64,000 bases of DNA, taken from assembly GCF_001922345.1 (NCBI RefSeq), contig NZ_CP018812.1, forward strand, positions 62,001 through 126,000, written 5' to 3'. Shown in pieces: positions 44,625 through 51,924 of this stretch (position 1 is its first letter; every line of letters starts with the position of its first letter). Below the pieces are notes generated by a model, which did not search any database, was not told the DNA's origin, and saw only the letters and a program-made list of their open reading frames with translations. The translations under genes were made by a program, and so were the position numbers. Origin of the DNA: Paraburkholderia sp. SOS3 (lineage in GTDB: Bacteria > Pseudomonadota > Gammaproteobacteria > Burkholderiales > Burkholderiaceae).

Positions 44625-44951
44625 TCAGGGGTTGCGGAACGCTTGCAGCGTCGTGAGCATGCTGGTCAGGTTGTCGGATACTCCCGCCTGGCTGACCTTC
44701 TCGGTGCTCGCGGCATCGGCCATCGTATCCACGCTGTAGATCTGCATGACGCCCATATTCGCAGCGGCTTGCGACAGCGTGTTCTGCTGCTGTTGAGCCG
44801 ACACTGCGTTTTCGAACAGAACACCCGACGAATGCGCCATCGTCTGAAACAGCGAACTGAGCGCCACGGCCGGCGATTGCGCCAGCACATTGACGTTGGC
44901 TTGCGTGACGGCGTCGGTGATCTGGCTATTGACATAGGTGTTGTAGGCCAT
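44625..44951 (-). CDS. RebB-family R-body protein (tandem copy 2)
   Basis: This is a 108-residue paralogue of its two neighbours. The core ITDAVTQANVNVLAQSPAVA, the Gln-rich AQQQQNTLSQAAAN and the C-terminal LTSMLTTLQAFRNP align along the whole length, but it is the most divergent of the three (QANVNVLAQ for QSNVKVLGE). GGGAG lies upstream of the ATG. R-body assembly in Caedibacter needs several non-identical Reb proteins, so divergence between tandem copies is expected. Confidence 0.88.
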   Translation of the reverse strand: MAYNTYVNSQITDAVTQANVNVLAQSPAVALSSLFQTMAHSSGVLFENAVSAQQQQNTLSQAAANMGVMQIYSVDTMADAASTEKVSQAGVSDNLTSMLTTLQAFRNP

Positions 44952-44979
44952 TGTTCAGCTCCCGTGTCGTAAGCGGAAA

Positions 44980-45303
44980 TCAGCGGCGGAACGACTGCAG
45001 GACCGTGAGCAGGCTCGTCAGGTTGTCGGCGACGCCCGCCTGCGAGACCTTCTCGGTGCCCGCGGCGCCGGCCATCGTGTCCATGCTGTAGATCTGCATC
45101 ACGCCCATGTTCGAAGCGGCCTGCGTCAGCGTGTTCTGCTGCTGTTGGGACGACACGGCGTTTTCGAACAGGATGCCCGTCGAATGGGCCATCGTCTGAT
45201 ACAGCGAACCGATCGCCATGGCCGGCGATTCGCCGAGCACCTTGACGTTCGATTGCGTAACAGCGTCGGTGATCTGATCGTTGACAGAAGTCGGGAAAGA
45301 CAT
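44980..45303 (-). CDS. RebB-family R-body protein (tandem copy 1)
   Basis: This 107-residue protein starts MSFPTSVNDQITDAVTQSNV, with AAAGGAG just upstream; the 14 extra codons of the longest frame are not needed. It is nearly the same length as copies 2 and 3 and very similar to copy 3 (QTMAHSTGILF, QQQQNTL, LTSLLTVLQSF shared). Amphipathic helices dominate and there is no signal peptide, consistent with a cytoplasmic structural subunit. Confidence 0.88.
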   Translation of the reverse strand: MSFPTSVNDQITDAVTQSNVKVLGESPAMAIGSLYQTMAHSTGILFENAVSSQQQQNTLTQAASNMGVMQIYSMDTMAGAAGTEKVSQAGVADNLTSLLTVLQSFRR

Positions 45304-45378
45304 GGTTTGCTCCTTTGCTGGTTGAAGAGTGGGCGCACGCGGCAAGCCGATGCCGATGTGTGGCGGCGTCCCGCTGTG

Positions 45379-46083
45379 CTACTGCATGGACGCCTGTCCG
45401 CTCGCGTCGTGAACATCGGGTGCCTGCGCCGATGCGGCCGGCGTGGCGGCTGTGGCTTGCGCTGGCGTAGCGGCTTGTGCCGGCGCAACTGCCTGCGCCG
45501 GCGTAGCTTCCTGCGCGGGTGCGGCGACCTGCGTGGCGGCTCGCGCGGCATCTTCCGCAACCTTCGCTGCGTCCTCGTCGTTCAGGCGCTGGATCAGTTC
45601 CTTCAGTTGCGTGATCAGGGGTCCAAACTGCTGGTTGAAGCAGTTCTCCACTTCCTGCTTCGCGAGGTTCGCGAGGTGCCCGGCGATCTGGGTCAGCGCC
45701 AGCTGGTTGCCGGGCTGCAAGCCTGAAAGGCCCGGGTTCAGGCTCGCGGGGCGCAGGTCGGACAGCGTCTTGCAGCTCTCGAGCAACTGGACGATGGCCT
45801 GTTCCTCCTTCTCCTGAACCTCGAGCGCCTGCGTCGAACTGGCCTGGATCGATTCGAGAATGCCGCGCATACCGGACGTGGCCTGCGCTTGCCCCTGCGT
45901 CATCGCGAGCTGCGCCTGGCGCCGCGCATCGTCGACGACGTTCCGTGCGCCGCCGGCCGGCGAGCGGCCCTGGAAGCCTTGCTGCAACTTCAGCAACTGC
46001 GCTTCCTCCTCGGCTTCGAGCGGACGGTTCAGGTATTGCTCGGCGATCTGGCGCAGCGCGGGATTCAGCGCGTCGTCAGCCAT
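45379..46083 (-). CDS. Helical reb-island protein with PAQ-repeat tail, unknown function
   Basis: This 234-residue protein is of no family I recognise. Residues 1-180 are predicted almost wholly helical, with Gln/Ala/Glu-rich coiled-coil-like stretches (ALEVQEKEEQAIVQLLESC). The tail (about 185-225) is an Ala/Pro/Gln repeat (APAQ, TPAQ units). It starts at the ATG at 46083, inside the stop region of the preceding 66-residue gene (8-base overlap), so the two are probably translated together. Directly upstream of three tandem reb genes, it may be an R-body chaperone or ribbon component, by inference from position only. Confidence 0.7.
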   Translation of the reverse strand: MADDALNPALRQIAEQYLNRPLEAEEEAQLLKLQQGFQGRSPAGGARNVVDDARRQAQLAMTQGQAQATSGMRGILESIQASSTQALEVQEKEEQAIVQLLESCKTLSDLRPASLNPGLSGLQPGNQLALTQIAGHLANLAKQEVENCFNQQFGPLITQLKELIQRLNDEDAAKVAEDAARAATQVAAPAQEATPAQAVAPAQAATPAQATAATPAASAQAPDVHDASGQASMQ

Positions 46084-46276
46084 GGCTCGCGTCCCGCTCG
46101 TTGCCGATGAAAGGCGAGAGCGCGCTGCGGACAGACAGCAGCGCATGCAGCTCGCCGAGGAAAGCGTTGTCGTCGTGGCCGGCCGGCGCGTGCATCAGCG
46201 ACTGGGCCCACGTGCTCAGATGGCTGCCGAGCAGCTTCGACGCGGCGTCGTGCAGCTGTTTCAGATCGTCTTGCAT
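46076..46276 (-). CDS. Small helical protein of the reb island, unknown function
   Basis: This 66-residue protein starts MQDDLKQLHDAASKLLGSHL, with AGGAG ten bases upstream. It has predicted amphipathic helices and no membrane segment or signal. The stop overlaps the next gene by eight bases. It follows a strong intrinsic terminator (46317-46353) by only 40 bases, so either read-through or a very short promoter region drives it. No family recognised. Confidence 0.6.
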   Translation of the reverse strand: MQDDLKQLHDAASKLLGSHLSTWAQSLMHAPAGHDDNAFLGELHALLSVRSALSPFIGNERDASHG

Positions 46277-46316
46277 GGCGTGTTCTCCTGAGAAGGAAGC
46301 AGAGCGGTGAAAGATG

Positions 46317-46353
46317 CAAAAACAGCCCGGCCGAAATTGCGGCCGGGCTGTTT
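46317..46353 (-). terminator. Intrinsic terminator inside the reb island
   Basis: On the minus strand AAACAGCCCGGCCG (46353-46340) pairs perfectly over 14 bases with CGGCCGGGCTGTTT (46333-46320), with a six-base loop and Ts at the end. It separates the regulator, enzyme and lysozyme half from the structural reb half of the cluster, suggesting two transcription units or controlled read-through. Confidence 0.85.
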
Positions 46354-46386
46354 GCAAGAACGTCGCAGGCAGGACTCTTGTGAAGG

Positions 46387-46827
46387 TCAGCTGTACGCCG
46401 GCGTCTCGAAGAGCGACTGCTCCGCCTGCCTGCGTTTGAGCAGGCCAGGCAGATGCTGTCCGCCGGCCATGTCCCAGCGCGGAAACTGCTGAGCGGCGCC
46501 GTTGTAGTCGCCTTCGTTGAGGAGCCGAAGCAGCGTCGAGTTTTGCAGGCTGCCGAGGCCCAGGTTATAGCTGAAACTGACGAGCGCCGAGTATTGATTG
46601 CCGTTGACCGGCGCCGTCACGAGCCTGTCGACACCGCTTTCGAAGCGGCTCAGATCGTCGCCAAGCAACTGGTCAGCCTGGGCCTGTGTAATGACAAGCC
46701 CCGGCTTCACATCCGGGCCCGTATGGCCGTACCCGATGGTCAGTACGCCCACTACGTCGGTGTAAGCGATAAGGCGCAAGCCTTCGAATTGCCTGATCAG
46801 ATTGAAGCCGGCCTGATTCGTTTTCAT
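46387..46827 (-). CDS. GH24 endolysin-type lysozyme
   Basis: This is a 146-residue muramidase of the phage T4/P21 type. The catalytic triad is complete and correctly spaced: E15 (RQFEGLRL), D24 (YTDVVGV) and T30 (LTIGYGHT), then the family motifs QYSALVSFSYNLGLGSLQNSTLL (in part) and the C-terminal GLLKRRQAEQSLF. It has no signal peptide or N-terminal anchor, so release to the cell wall would need a holin-like pore or lysis. AGGAG precedes the ATG at 46827; a longer frame upstream is Arg-rich and rejected. No phage structural genes are nearby. Confidence 0.92.
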   Translation of the reverse strand: MKTNQAGFNLIRQFEGLRLIAYTDVVGVLTIGYGHTGPDVKPGLVITQAQADQLLGDDLSRFESGVDRLVTAPVNGNQYSALVSFSYNLGLGSLQNSTLLRLLNEGDYNGAAQQFPRWDMAGGQHLPGLLKRRQAEQSLFETPAYS

Positions 46828-46850
46828 GTCGCTTCTCCTCATCAAGTCGT

Positions 46851-47417
46851 TTATTCCGGATTCCCAGGCGTCGTGTCGCCGGAGGCGCGCGACGCGCCGC
46901 TTGTCTCGGGGCTCGCGGCAAGCCACTGCTGCAGGCATTGCAGAAACGCCGGCGAGATGCCGCTCGCCCATTGCGACAGCGCGCCCGTCTGATCGTCCCA
47001 TTGCTTTCGCGCTGCCTGCTGCGCCGCGCCGGACACGAGCGCCATGTCGCCTTGCCCGCGCGTATTCAGCATTTGCGGCAGTAGCGCAAAGGCCTGTTGC
47101 TGCCATTGCGCGGCCGACTGCATCTGCCAGTCGAGGAACCGCCTGCTCAACTCCTGCGCGGTTTCGCCGCATTGACGCCAATACTCGATAAAGCCCGCGA
47201 AATCGCTGTGCTGCTGCCACGCGGACGACCATTGTCGCGACGCTTCCTGCATGCGCTCGCTGAAGTTGTCGCCGCTCGCGAGGCTGGCCTTGAGCGCGTC
47301 CTTCCAGTCCGCGGCCGACGGAACGCGAGCGAGCGCGAGCCTGCCGGCGAGCAGGAGCCAGTCCGGCGAACCGTTGCTGTCATTGCCGCGCCCGGTTGCG
47401 AGGTTCGGTGTGTTCAT
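46851..47417 (-). CDS. Helical, Trp/Gln-rich reb-island protein (phasin-like character)
   Basis: This 188-residue protein has no signal peptide or membrane segment, and is rich in Ala, Gln, Ser and Trp, with long amphipathic helices (SRQWSSAWQQHSDFAGFIEY, FLDWQMQSAAQWQQQAFALL). The composition recalls phasins, which coat polyhydroxybutyrate granules, and the next gene upstream is a PHB-depolymerase-like esterase. I cannot assign it to the phasin family from sequence by eye. AAAAGGACC precedes the ATG and is present twice owing to a 13-bp duplication. It lies 23 bases upstream of the lysozyme gene. Confidence 0.6.
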   Translation of the reverse strand: MNTPNLATGRGNDSNGSPDWLLLAGRLALARVPSAADWKDALKASLASGDNFSERMQEASRQWSSAWQQHSDFAGFIEYWRQCGETAQELSRRFLDWQMQSAAQWQQQAFALLPQMLNTRGQGDMALVSGAAQQAARKQWDDQTGALSQWASGISPAFLQCLQQWLAASPETSGASRASGDTTPGNPE

Positions 47418-47419
47418 CG

Positions 47420-47446
47420 TTGGTCCTTTTGTGTTGGTCCTTTTGT
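47420..47446 (-). repeat. Duplicated 13-bp ribosome-binding segment
   Basis: ACAAAAGGACCAA (minus strand) occurs at 47446-47434 and again at 47432-47420, one base apart. Each copy contains the Shine-Dalgarno-like AAAAGGACC; only the second is well placed for the ATG at 47417. Confidence 0.75.
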
Positions 47447-47480
47447 TTGGTCTTTCGTCAAAGCGGCCTGCGTGCGCTTC

Positions 47481-48542
47481 TTATCGGCGCGGACTTGTGA
47501 GGCGCTTCACCATCGCATCGATAGCCGCCATCTGCGGCGCACTCTTCTTATAGAAATCGGGATGAGCCGGGTCTTTGCTCGTGTAGCCCCAGAAGTCCCA
47601 GCAGCCCAACGGATTGCGCACCGGGTCGGTACGGATCTGCGGATACAACACGATGATGCGGTTGCTGTCCGCGAGTTCGTTGTAACCGGTCGTCCTGTAG
47701 AAACGGTCGTTGATACGGCTGTCTTCCTGCGTGCAGCCGTGGAACACGACATGCACGCGACAGCTTTCGGTGCGGCACGCCGCCGGAATGTAGACGTGCC
47801 CGACCCTTGACATACCCGTGTAGCCGTTTTTCGCGAACTCGGTCTGATCGAAGTCCGCCAGGTCACCGCCGGGCTTTGCAACCGGCGCGTTCAGATTGCC
47901 GTACATCTGGCGCAGGATGTCTTGCGATTGCACGAAGCCGCAGTTGTTCAGATTGGGCGGCGCATTGGCCGCACACGCAAGATCCTGGCGGTTCGCGGTG
48001 ATCATCGCGTGGCCCGCGTTGATCGTGTCGATGTACTGGATCTGCTGTCTTGGCACGCCCGCGCTCAGGTAGAACGCTTCGGTCTGCTTCACGACCTTCG
48101 GCAACACGATGCTGTCCGACGCGCCCGTGAAAATGTAGAGCCGCTGCCGCTTGATGTTTTGCACCGGGTCGATCGCGCCTTCAGCGGCGAATCGCTGCGC
48201 TGCCTTGAAGGCCTCGGCGCCGGACGGGCCGGGACCCGCCGGCGTCATGCACAGCGTGACCGCCGTGCTCAGGAAGCGTTCAGGGCCGTTCAACCGGCCG
48301 AGCCCTGCGCAATAGAACGGCCCGCCGGCGACGATGCCCGCACCCGCGACGCTCGCGGAATACGCGACGCTGAACTGCGCGGACATGAAGGCGCCCGACG
48401 AGAGGCCCGATACCGTCGTTTGCGCGGGGTCGGCGGCGAGTGCCGGCAACGGTGGTGCGTCGGCGGCGCAGACAGCGCCTGCGGTCAAGGCCGCCAGCAG
48501 GATTGCGGCGAGCCCTCGAAACCAAGCGGATATCGATCGCAT
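47481..48542 (-). CDS. Secreted PHB-depolymerase-family esterase
   Basis: This is a 353-residue alpha/beta hydrolase with a signal peptide (about 1-26, AAILLAALTAGAVCA). The serine nucleophile S48 lies in the lipase box GLSSG (VSGLSSGAFMSAQF), near the N-terminus as in this family. The Asp is probably in FTGASDSIVLP and a His in NAGHAMIT or HVVFHGCTQ. Six or more Cys suggest disulfides and export. Relatives hydrolyse extracellular polyhydroxybutyrate or short oligomers; no substrate-binding domain is present. It is eight bases after the small membrane protein gene, so the two are probably co-expressed. Confidence 0.85.
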   Translation of the reverse strand: MRSISAWFRGLAAILLAALTAGAVCAADAPPLPALAADPAQTTVSGLSSGAFMSAQFSVAYSASVAGAGIVAGGPFYCAGLGRLNGPERFLSTAVTLCMTPAGPGPSGAEAFKAAQRFAAEGAIDPVQNIKRQRLYIFTGASDSIVLPKVVKQTEAFYLSAGVPRQQIQYIDTINAGHAMITANRQDLACAANAPPNLNNCGFVQSQDILRQMYGNLNAPVAKPGGDLADFDQTEFAKNGYTGMSRVGHVYIPAACRTESCRVHVVFHGCTQEDSRINDRFYRTTGYNELADSNRIIVLYPQIRTDPVRNPLGCWDFWGYTSKDPAHPDFYKKSAPQMAAIDAMVKRLTSPRR

Positions 48543-48550
48543 GATGGGTC

Positions 48551-49018
48551 CTATGAAGTAGTGGTGGAACGTTGCGGTCCTTGCTCATGATCCTGCTGCT
48601 TCTGCCGCGCTTCCTTCTGCTGTTTCTGCAACTCGTTGATGCCGGACCAGCCGATAAAGAACAGCCCCATTTCGGTCGAACTGAACGAGTACGGCAACCC
48701 CGCGAGCACACCGAGCGCCAGCCCTTTGGCGAAAGCGATGCCCAGCGTGTCGTTATCGACCATGTACTGCGTGAGCGTGATGCTGAGCATCGTCGCAATC
48801 AATAACAGCAGGCCGACGTACAGGAGGAAGCGCTCCTTGTCCTGCAGCGGCATCGTCTTCACCATGTCGAGCAGCATCCTTTCCCAAAGCTTGTCCACGG
48901 AGACAGTGACGAGCGCGGACAGCAGATGGATCGGGCTCCTGCTCATCGGTGGCAGCGCGGCCGGCGTGCGTGTTTGCGGCACGTCGTCGAGCCGGGGATC
49001 CGGTACGGGCAAGGGCAT
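48551..49018 (-). CDS. Small multi-pass membrane protein, holin-like layout
   Basis: This 155-residue protein has no recognised family. After a Pro-rich N-terminus and an amphipathic segment it has two strong membrane helices (YVGLLLLIATMLSITLTQYM and GIAFAKGLALGVLAGLPYSF), a weaker third hydrophobic stretch (MGLFFIGWSGI), and a highly charged Lys/Gln/Glu tail. Two or three helices plus a charged cytoplasmic tail is the general plan of phage holins, and a GH24 lysozyme is in the same cluster, but the N-terminal extension is long for a holin. Start chosen at ATG 49018 (AGGATC upstream); a GTG at 49096 is possible. Confidence 0.65.
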   Translation of the reverse strand: MPLPVPDPRLDDVPQTRTPAALPPMSRSPIHLLSALVTVSVDKLWERMLLDMVKTMPLQDKERFLLYVGLLLLIATMLSITLTQYMVDNDTLGIAFAKGLALGVLAGLPYSFSSTEMGLFFIGWSGINELQKQQKEARQKQQDHEQGPQRSTTTS

Positions 49019-49111
49019 GGAAAACGATCCTGTCGATGAGCTGCAATTCCGGTTACGCGGCGCCCGGCCGAACGGGTCGGCGCCGGGCTTCGTCACGCCC
49101 GCGCGGTCGCG

Positions 49112-50077
49112 TCACGAAAGCGCGACGGGTTTCGTGTCCCTGAACGCCGCGCGCCTCAGTCGATAGGCCGGTTCGGGCGTGTTGATCACGTAGAAGTTGA
49201 GGGATTGATCAACGCGCGCCGTCACATAGATTTCGCGGCGATTGAAATCATGGACGACAATCTGGCCCGGCTCGGTGGACGCGTGGATGAAATAGCCGTC
49301 GCTTTTCAGCTTCACATGCTGGTCTTGCCGCACGACGTAATCGGAGGCGACGATATGAAAGTCGACCGCGGCGGTGTTCGGAAAGGCTGTGAGCGATCCC
49401 ATGGCGTGCTCGAAACATATTTCGAGCCCAAATGCCCTGCCCGCGATATCCGCAACGAAACTCTCGTCGGTCCGATTAATAGACAGAATGTGTTCTGGCG
49501 CGTCCTTGTTTTCGTGGAAACCCAGCGTCTTTCTATGCTTCCAGATATTTCCGTTAAAGAAGGCGAACATGGAATTCGAATAGATATAAAAAGCGGCAGC
49601 GGGATCGCTGAGCTTCAGTCTCCAGAATTCCTTGTACTCCGCATAGCTCCCGATGCCGCTGGGAAGAGTGAGTGCCAGGCCCTGCCCGGTTTCCGCGGCA
49701 AGCCTGTCGAGCGCCTTGACCGCCCTGAGCGGGGTGACCTCCTTCAGGTACCCGACCGTTCCGGGAATGATGACCACATTCTTGTATTGCTCGCTGATCT
49801 TTGCGATTTCCTCGCGAACCGCAAGCATCTCGTTCCGGTGGATGAAGAGCGCTTCCCTGCCGAGGCTCGCAATATAATTTTTCGACAGGAAATATTCAGG
49901 CGCTATCACGACGGCCCGGATATCCGACGGGTTGATATTCTGGTTTCTGTTCTTGATGAAATACTCGGTTTCGGCGCAGGCATCCCTGATGATGTCGACG
50001 CGCTCCGGCAACGACTTGCGGACATAGTCGTTAGCCGGGTTCCTCTTGATGATGGTGACAACAGTCTGCTTCTTCAT
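49112..50077 (-). CDS. Nitrilase-superfamily (carbon-nitrogen hydrolase) protein
   Basis: This 321-residue protein has the Glu-Lys-Cys triad of the nitrilase superfamily: E61 (VVIAPEYFLSK), K183 (IWKHRKTLGF) and C221 (FGLEICFEHAMG). The surrounding motifs are divergent from amidases, nitrilases and beta-ureidopropionases that I know, so the substrate (a nitrile or amide) is unknown. There is no signal peptide. AGGAG precedes the ATG. The base composition is lower in GC than the neighbours, and AT-ending codons are common, suggesting separate acquisition. It lies between the long Reb-like gene and the membrane protein. Confidence 0.78.
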   Translation of the reverse strand: MKKQTVVTIIKRNPANDYVRKSLPERVDIIRDACAETEYFIKNRNQNINPSDIRAVVIAPEYFLSKNYIASLGREALFIHRNEMLAVREEIAKISEQYKNVVIIPGTVGYLKEVTPLRAVKALDRLAAETGQGLALTLPSGIGSYAEYKEFWRLKLSDPAAAFYIYSNSMFAFFNGNIWKHRKTLGFHENKDAPEHILSINRTDESFVADIAGRAFGLEICFEHAMGSLTAFPNTAAVDFHIVASDYVVRQDQHVKLKSDGYFIHASTEPGQIVVHDFNRREIYVTARVDQSLNFYVINTPEPAYRLRRAAFRDTKPVALS

Positions 50078-50114
50078 GATGTTCTCCTGGCTTTGAATGG
50101 GCGGTTCAGCCGTC

Positions 50115-50852
50115 TCATGCCGCTTTCGATTTCCTGTCCAGCAGCGCCTGATACTTGTTCAGGCTCTGGTCGATCTTGTCCAACGCGAAATGCGCGGCTT
50201 CGCCTTCGATGGCGCCGGCCGCCGCCGCGACCGCTGCAGCCGTGCCGACGAGCAGATCCGTGATCAGCACGCCAAGCGCGTCTTCGGCCGCGCCCTTGAT
50301 GTCCTCGGCGACGAGCTTCTCGGTCATGTTCTTGAGCAGCACGCCCTTGCTCGCGAGCGCAAGCTTGCTCGCGCCGTCGAAGTAGTTCGCGGCGGACTGC
50401 GCGACGAGGCCGCTCGCCTGCGTGATCATCATGTTCGGTGCGACGGCGATCTGGCTGCTCGCATAGGCGGCCGTTTCGCTGTTGCTCATCTGCACCGATT
50501 GCACGATCTGGCTGTTGAGCGCATCGGTGCCGCCGGCGGGCGGTGCGGATTGCATCTGCCCCGTGAAACCGGAGAGCGGGCTCGACGGTGGTTGCGGCGG
50601 GGTTTGGGCGGCCGTGTTAGTGGCGCTGGCGGCGCCGTTGGCAGCCGGGGCGGCTGGCGCAGCAGCGGCGGTTGGGGTGGCAGCGGTGGCAGCAGGCGCC
50701 GCTTCGGCCACGCTAGCGCTCACGTTCGGGGCCGCACCTGCGTCTGACGCAGCCGTACCTGCGCCGCCCGACGCCGCCCCGCCCGCCGGCGCCGCGCCCG
50801 AGCCGCCGCTTGCCGCGGGCTGCTTGCCGGTGAAGAAGTCCTTGAGGCTCAT
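50115..50852 (-). CDS. Reb-related protein with long Ala/Pro-rich N-terminal region
   Basis: This 245-residue protein begins MSLKDFFTGKQ and continues with about 90 residues of Ala/Gly/Pro/Ser low complexity. It then has a segment resembling the RebB core: LNSQIVQSVQMSNSETAAYASSQIAVAPNM (in part), matching the N-x-QI-x-x-(A/S)VQ/T pattern and the following helical part of the tandem Reb proteins. The C-terminal part is helical and Ala-rich (LLVGTAAAVAAAAGAIEGEA). No signal peptide. AGGAGA precedes the ATG. It is 26 bases after the 77-residue Reb gene; the family link is by eye and moderately sure. Confidence 0.65.
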   Translation of the reverse strand: MSLKDFFTGKQPAASGGSGAAPAGGAASGGAGTAASDAGAAPNVSASVAEAAPAATAATPTAAAAPAAPAANGAASATNTAAQTPPQPPSSPLSGFTGQMQSAPPAGGTDALNSQIVQSVQMSNSETAAYASSQIAVAPNMMITQASGLVAQSAANYFDGASKLALASKGVLLKNMTEKLVAEDIKGAAEDALGVLITDLLVGTAAAVAAAAGAIEGEAAHFALDKIDQSLNKYQALLDRKSKAA

Positions 50853-50878
50853 GGTTCATGTCTCCTCGGCGCGCGGCG

Positions 50879-51112
50879 TCACTTCTCGCCGACGGACATG
50901 ATCATCGTCACGGCCTTCGAAATCACGGCACTCGAAATCTGGTTCAACGCCTGCTGGCTATGCACGGCGTTTTGCAGCGAGAGTCCGGCCGAGTGGCTGG
51001 CGAACTGGTACAGCGACGCGATCGCCTGCGCCGGCGCCTCCGCGACGACTTTGACGTTGGTCTGGGTGACGGCATCGGTGATCTGGCCGTTGACAGCAGT
51101 GTTGTCCGCCAT
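50879..51112 (-). CDS. Short RebB-family R-body protein
   Basis: This 77-residue protein has the Reb signature at its N-terminus (NGQITDAVTQTNVKVVAEAP), then IASLYQFASHSAGLSLQNAV, matching the tandem copies up to the Gln-rich segment. It lacks the ~30-residue C-terminal tail of the 108-residue paralogues. AAGGAG lies five bases upstream of the ATG. It is the first structural gene after the sigma factor, with a 110-base gap that probably contains a promoter. Confidence 0.87.
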   Translation of the reverse strand: MADNTAVNGQITDAVTQTNVKVVAEAPAQAIASLYQFASHSAGLSLQNAVHSQQALNQISSAVISKAVTMIMSVGEK

Positions 51113-51222
51113 GACGACTCCTTCGGTACGGCATAGGGGTTGATAAAAGCGGAGCCGGGATGGTCCCGCCGCGCTGGTGCTCGGTGATTACGGACGCGCG
51201 GCTCGCGCGTTTGTGAAGCGGC

Positions 51223-51780
51223 TCAGTCGAGCTTCTTGCGCAACTTCTTGCGCAGCAGTTCGACGCGCTTGCGCGCGAGCGTTTCGCTGATGCCGAGCAC
51301 GGCGGCGATTTGCGGATAAGGCAGGTCTTCCTCGAACCGCAGCGCAAAGAGCGCGCGTTGTTGCGGCGTGAGCGTGGCAACCGCCCGCTCCATACGGATG
51401 AGTTGCTGCTTGAGCGCGAGTTGCTGCTCCGCGGGCGGCGCATGATCGGGCACGGCGGCGGTGAAGTCGTCTTCCCATTCGCCACCGTGTTCGATCACGC
51501 GGTCCTCGCGTCCGCAGCGACGCGTGTGATCGAGAAACGCGTGGTTCAGCACGAGGAAGAAAAACCCCGCGAGATTCTTCACGCGCTCGGGCGAGCGCAG
51601 CATGTAGAGATGAACCTTGAGCGCCGTGTCGGACAACAGGTCGTCGGCCTTGTAGGGGTCGCCCTTGCACAGCAGGCGCGCACGGCGCCTCAACTTGCTG
51701 TGCATTTCCCTCCAGGTGTCGTCGAACTGGTTCGCGGCGGGGGACCTCGCTCGATCCCCCCGGTCAGTCGTGATGGCCAT
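51223..51780 (-). CDS. ECF-type RNA polymerase sigma factor of the reb island
   Basis: This 185-residue protein has sigma-70 region 2 (about 25-90: ADDLLSDTALKVHLYMLRSP, AGFFFLVLNHAFLDHTRR) and region 4 (about 125-180: LTPQQRALFALRFEEDLPYP, IAAVLGISETLARKRVELLR), the two-domain plan of extracytoplasmic-function sigma factors. GGGAG precedes the ATG at 51780. No anti-sigma factor is adjacent. Sigma factors beside reb genes are known in other proteobacteria, and the empty 110 bases before the first reb gene are the natural target. Confidence 0.88.
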   Translation of the reverse strand: MAITTDRGDRARSPAANQFDDTWREMHSKLRRRARLLCKGDPYKADDLLSDTALKVHLYMLRSPERVKNLAGFFFLVLNHAFLDHTRRCGREDRVIEHGGEWEDDFTAAVPDHAPPAEQQLALKQQLIRMERAVATLTPQQRALFALRFEEDLPYPQIAAVLGISETLARKRVELLRKKLRKKLD

Positions 51781-51924
51781 TCTGCTTCTCCCGTACGTGT
51801 GGAAGCAGCAGAATCCGGCGAATGATATGAGCAAAGCAGTTGCCCGCGTAACAGCGCCGGCGGGACGGGATCGGCACGGCGCGCCGTCACGCTTGCGCTG
51901 GCGCGACGGCGGGCCTCGCGGGCG

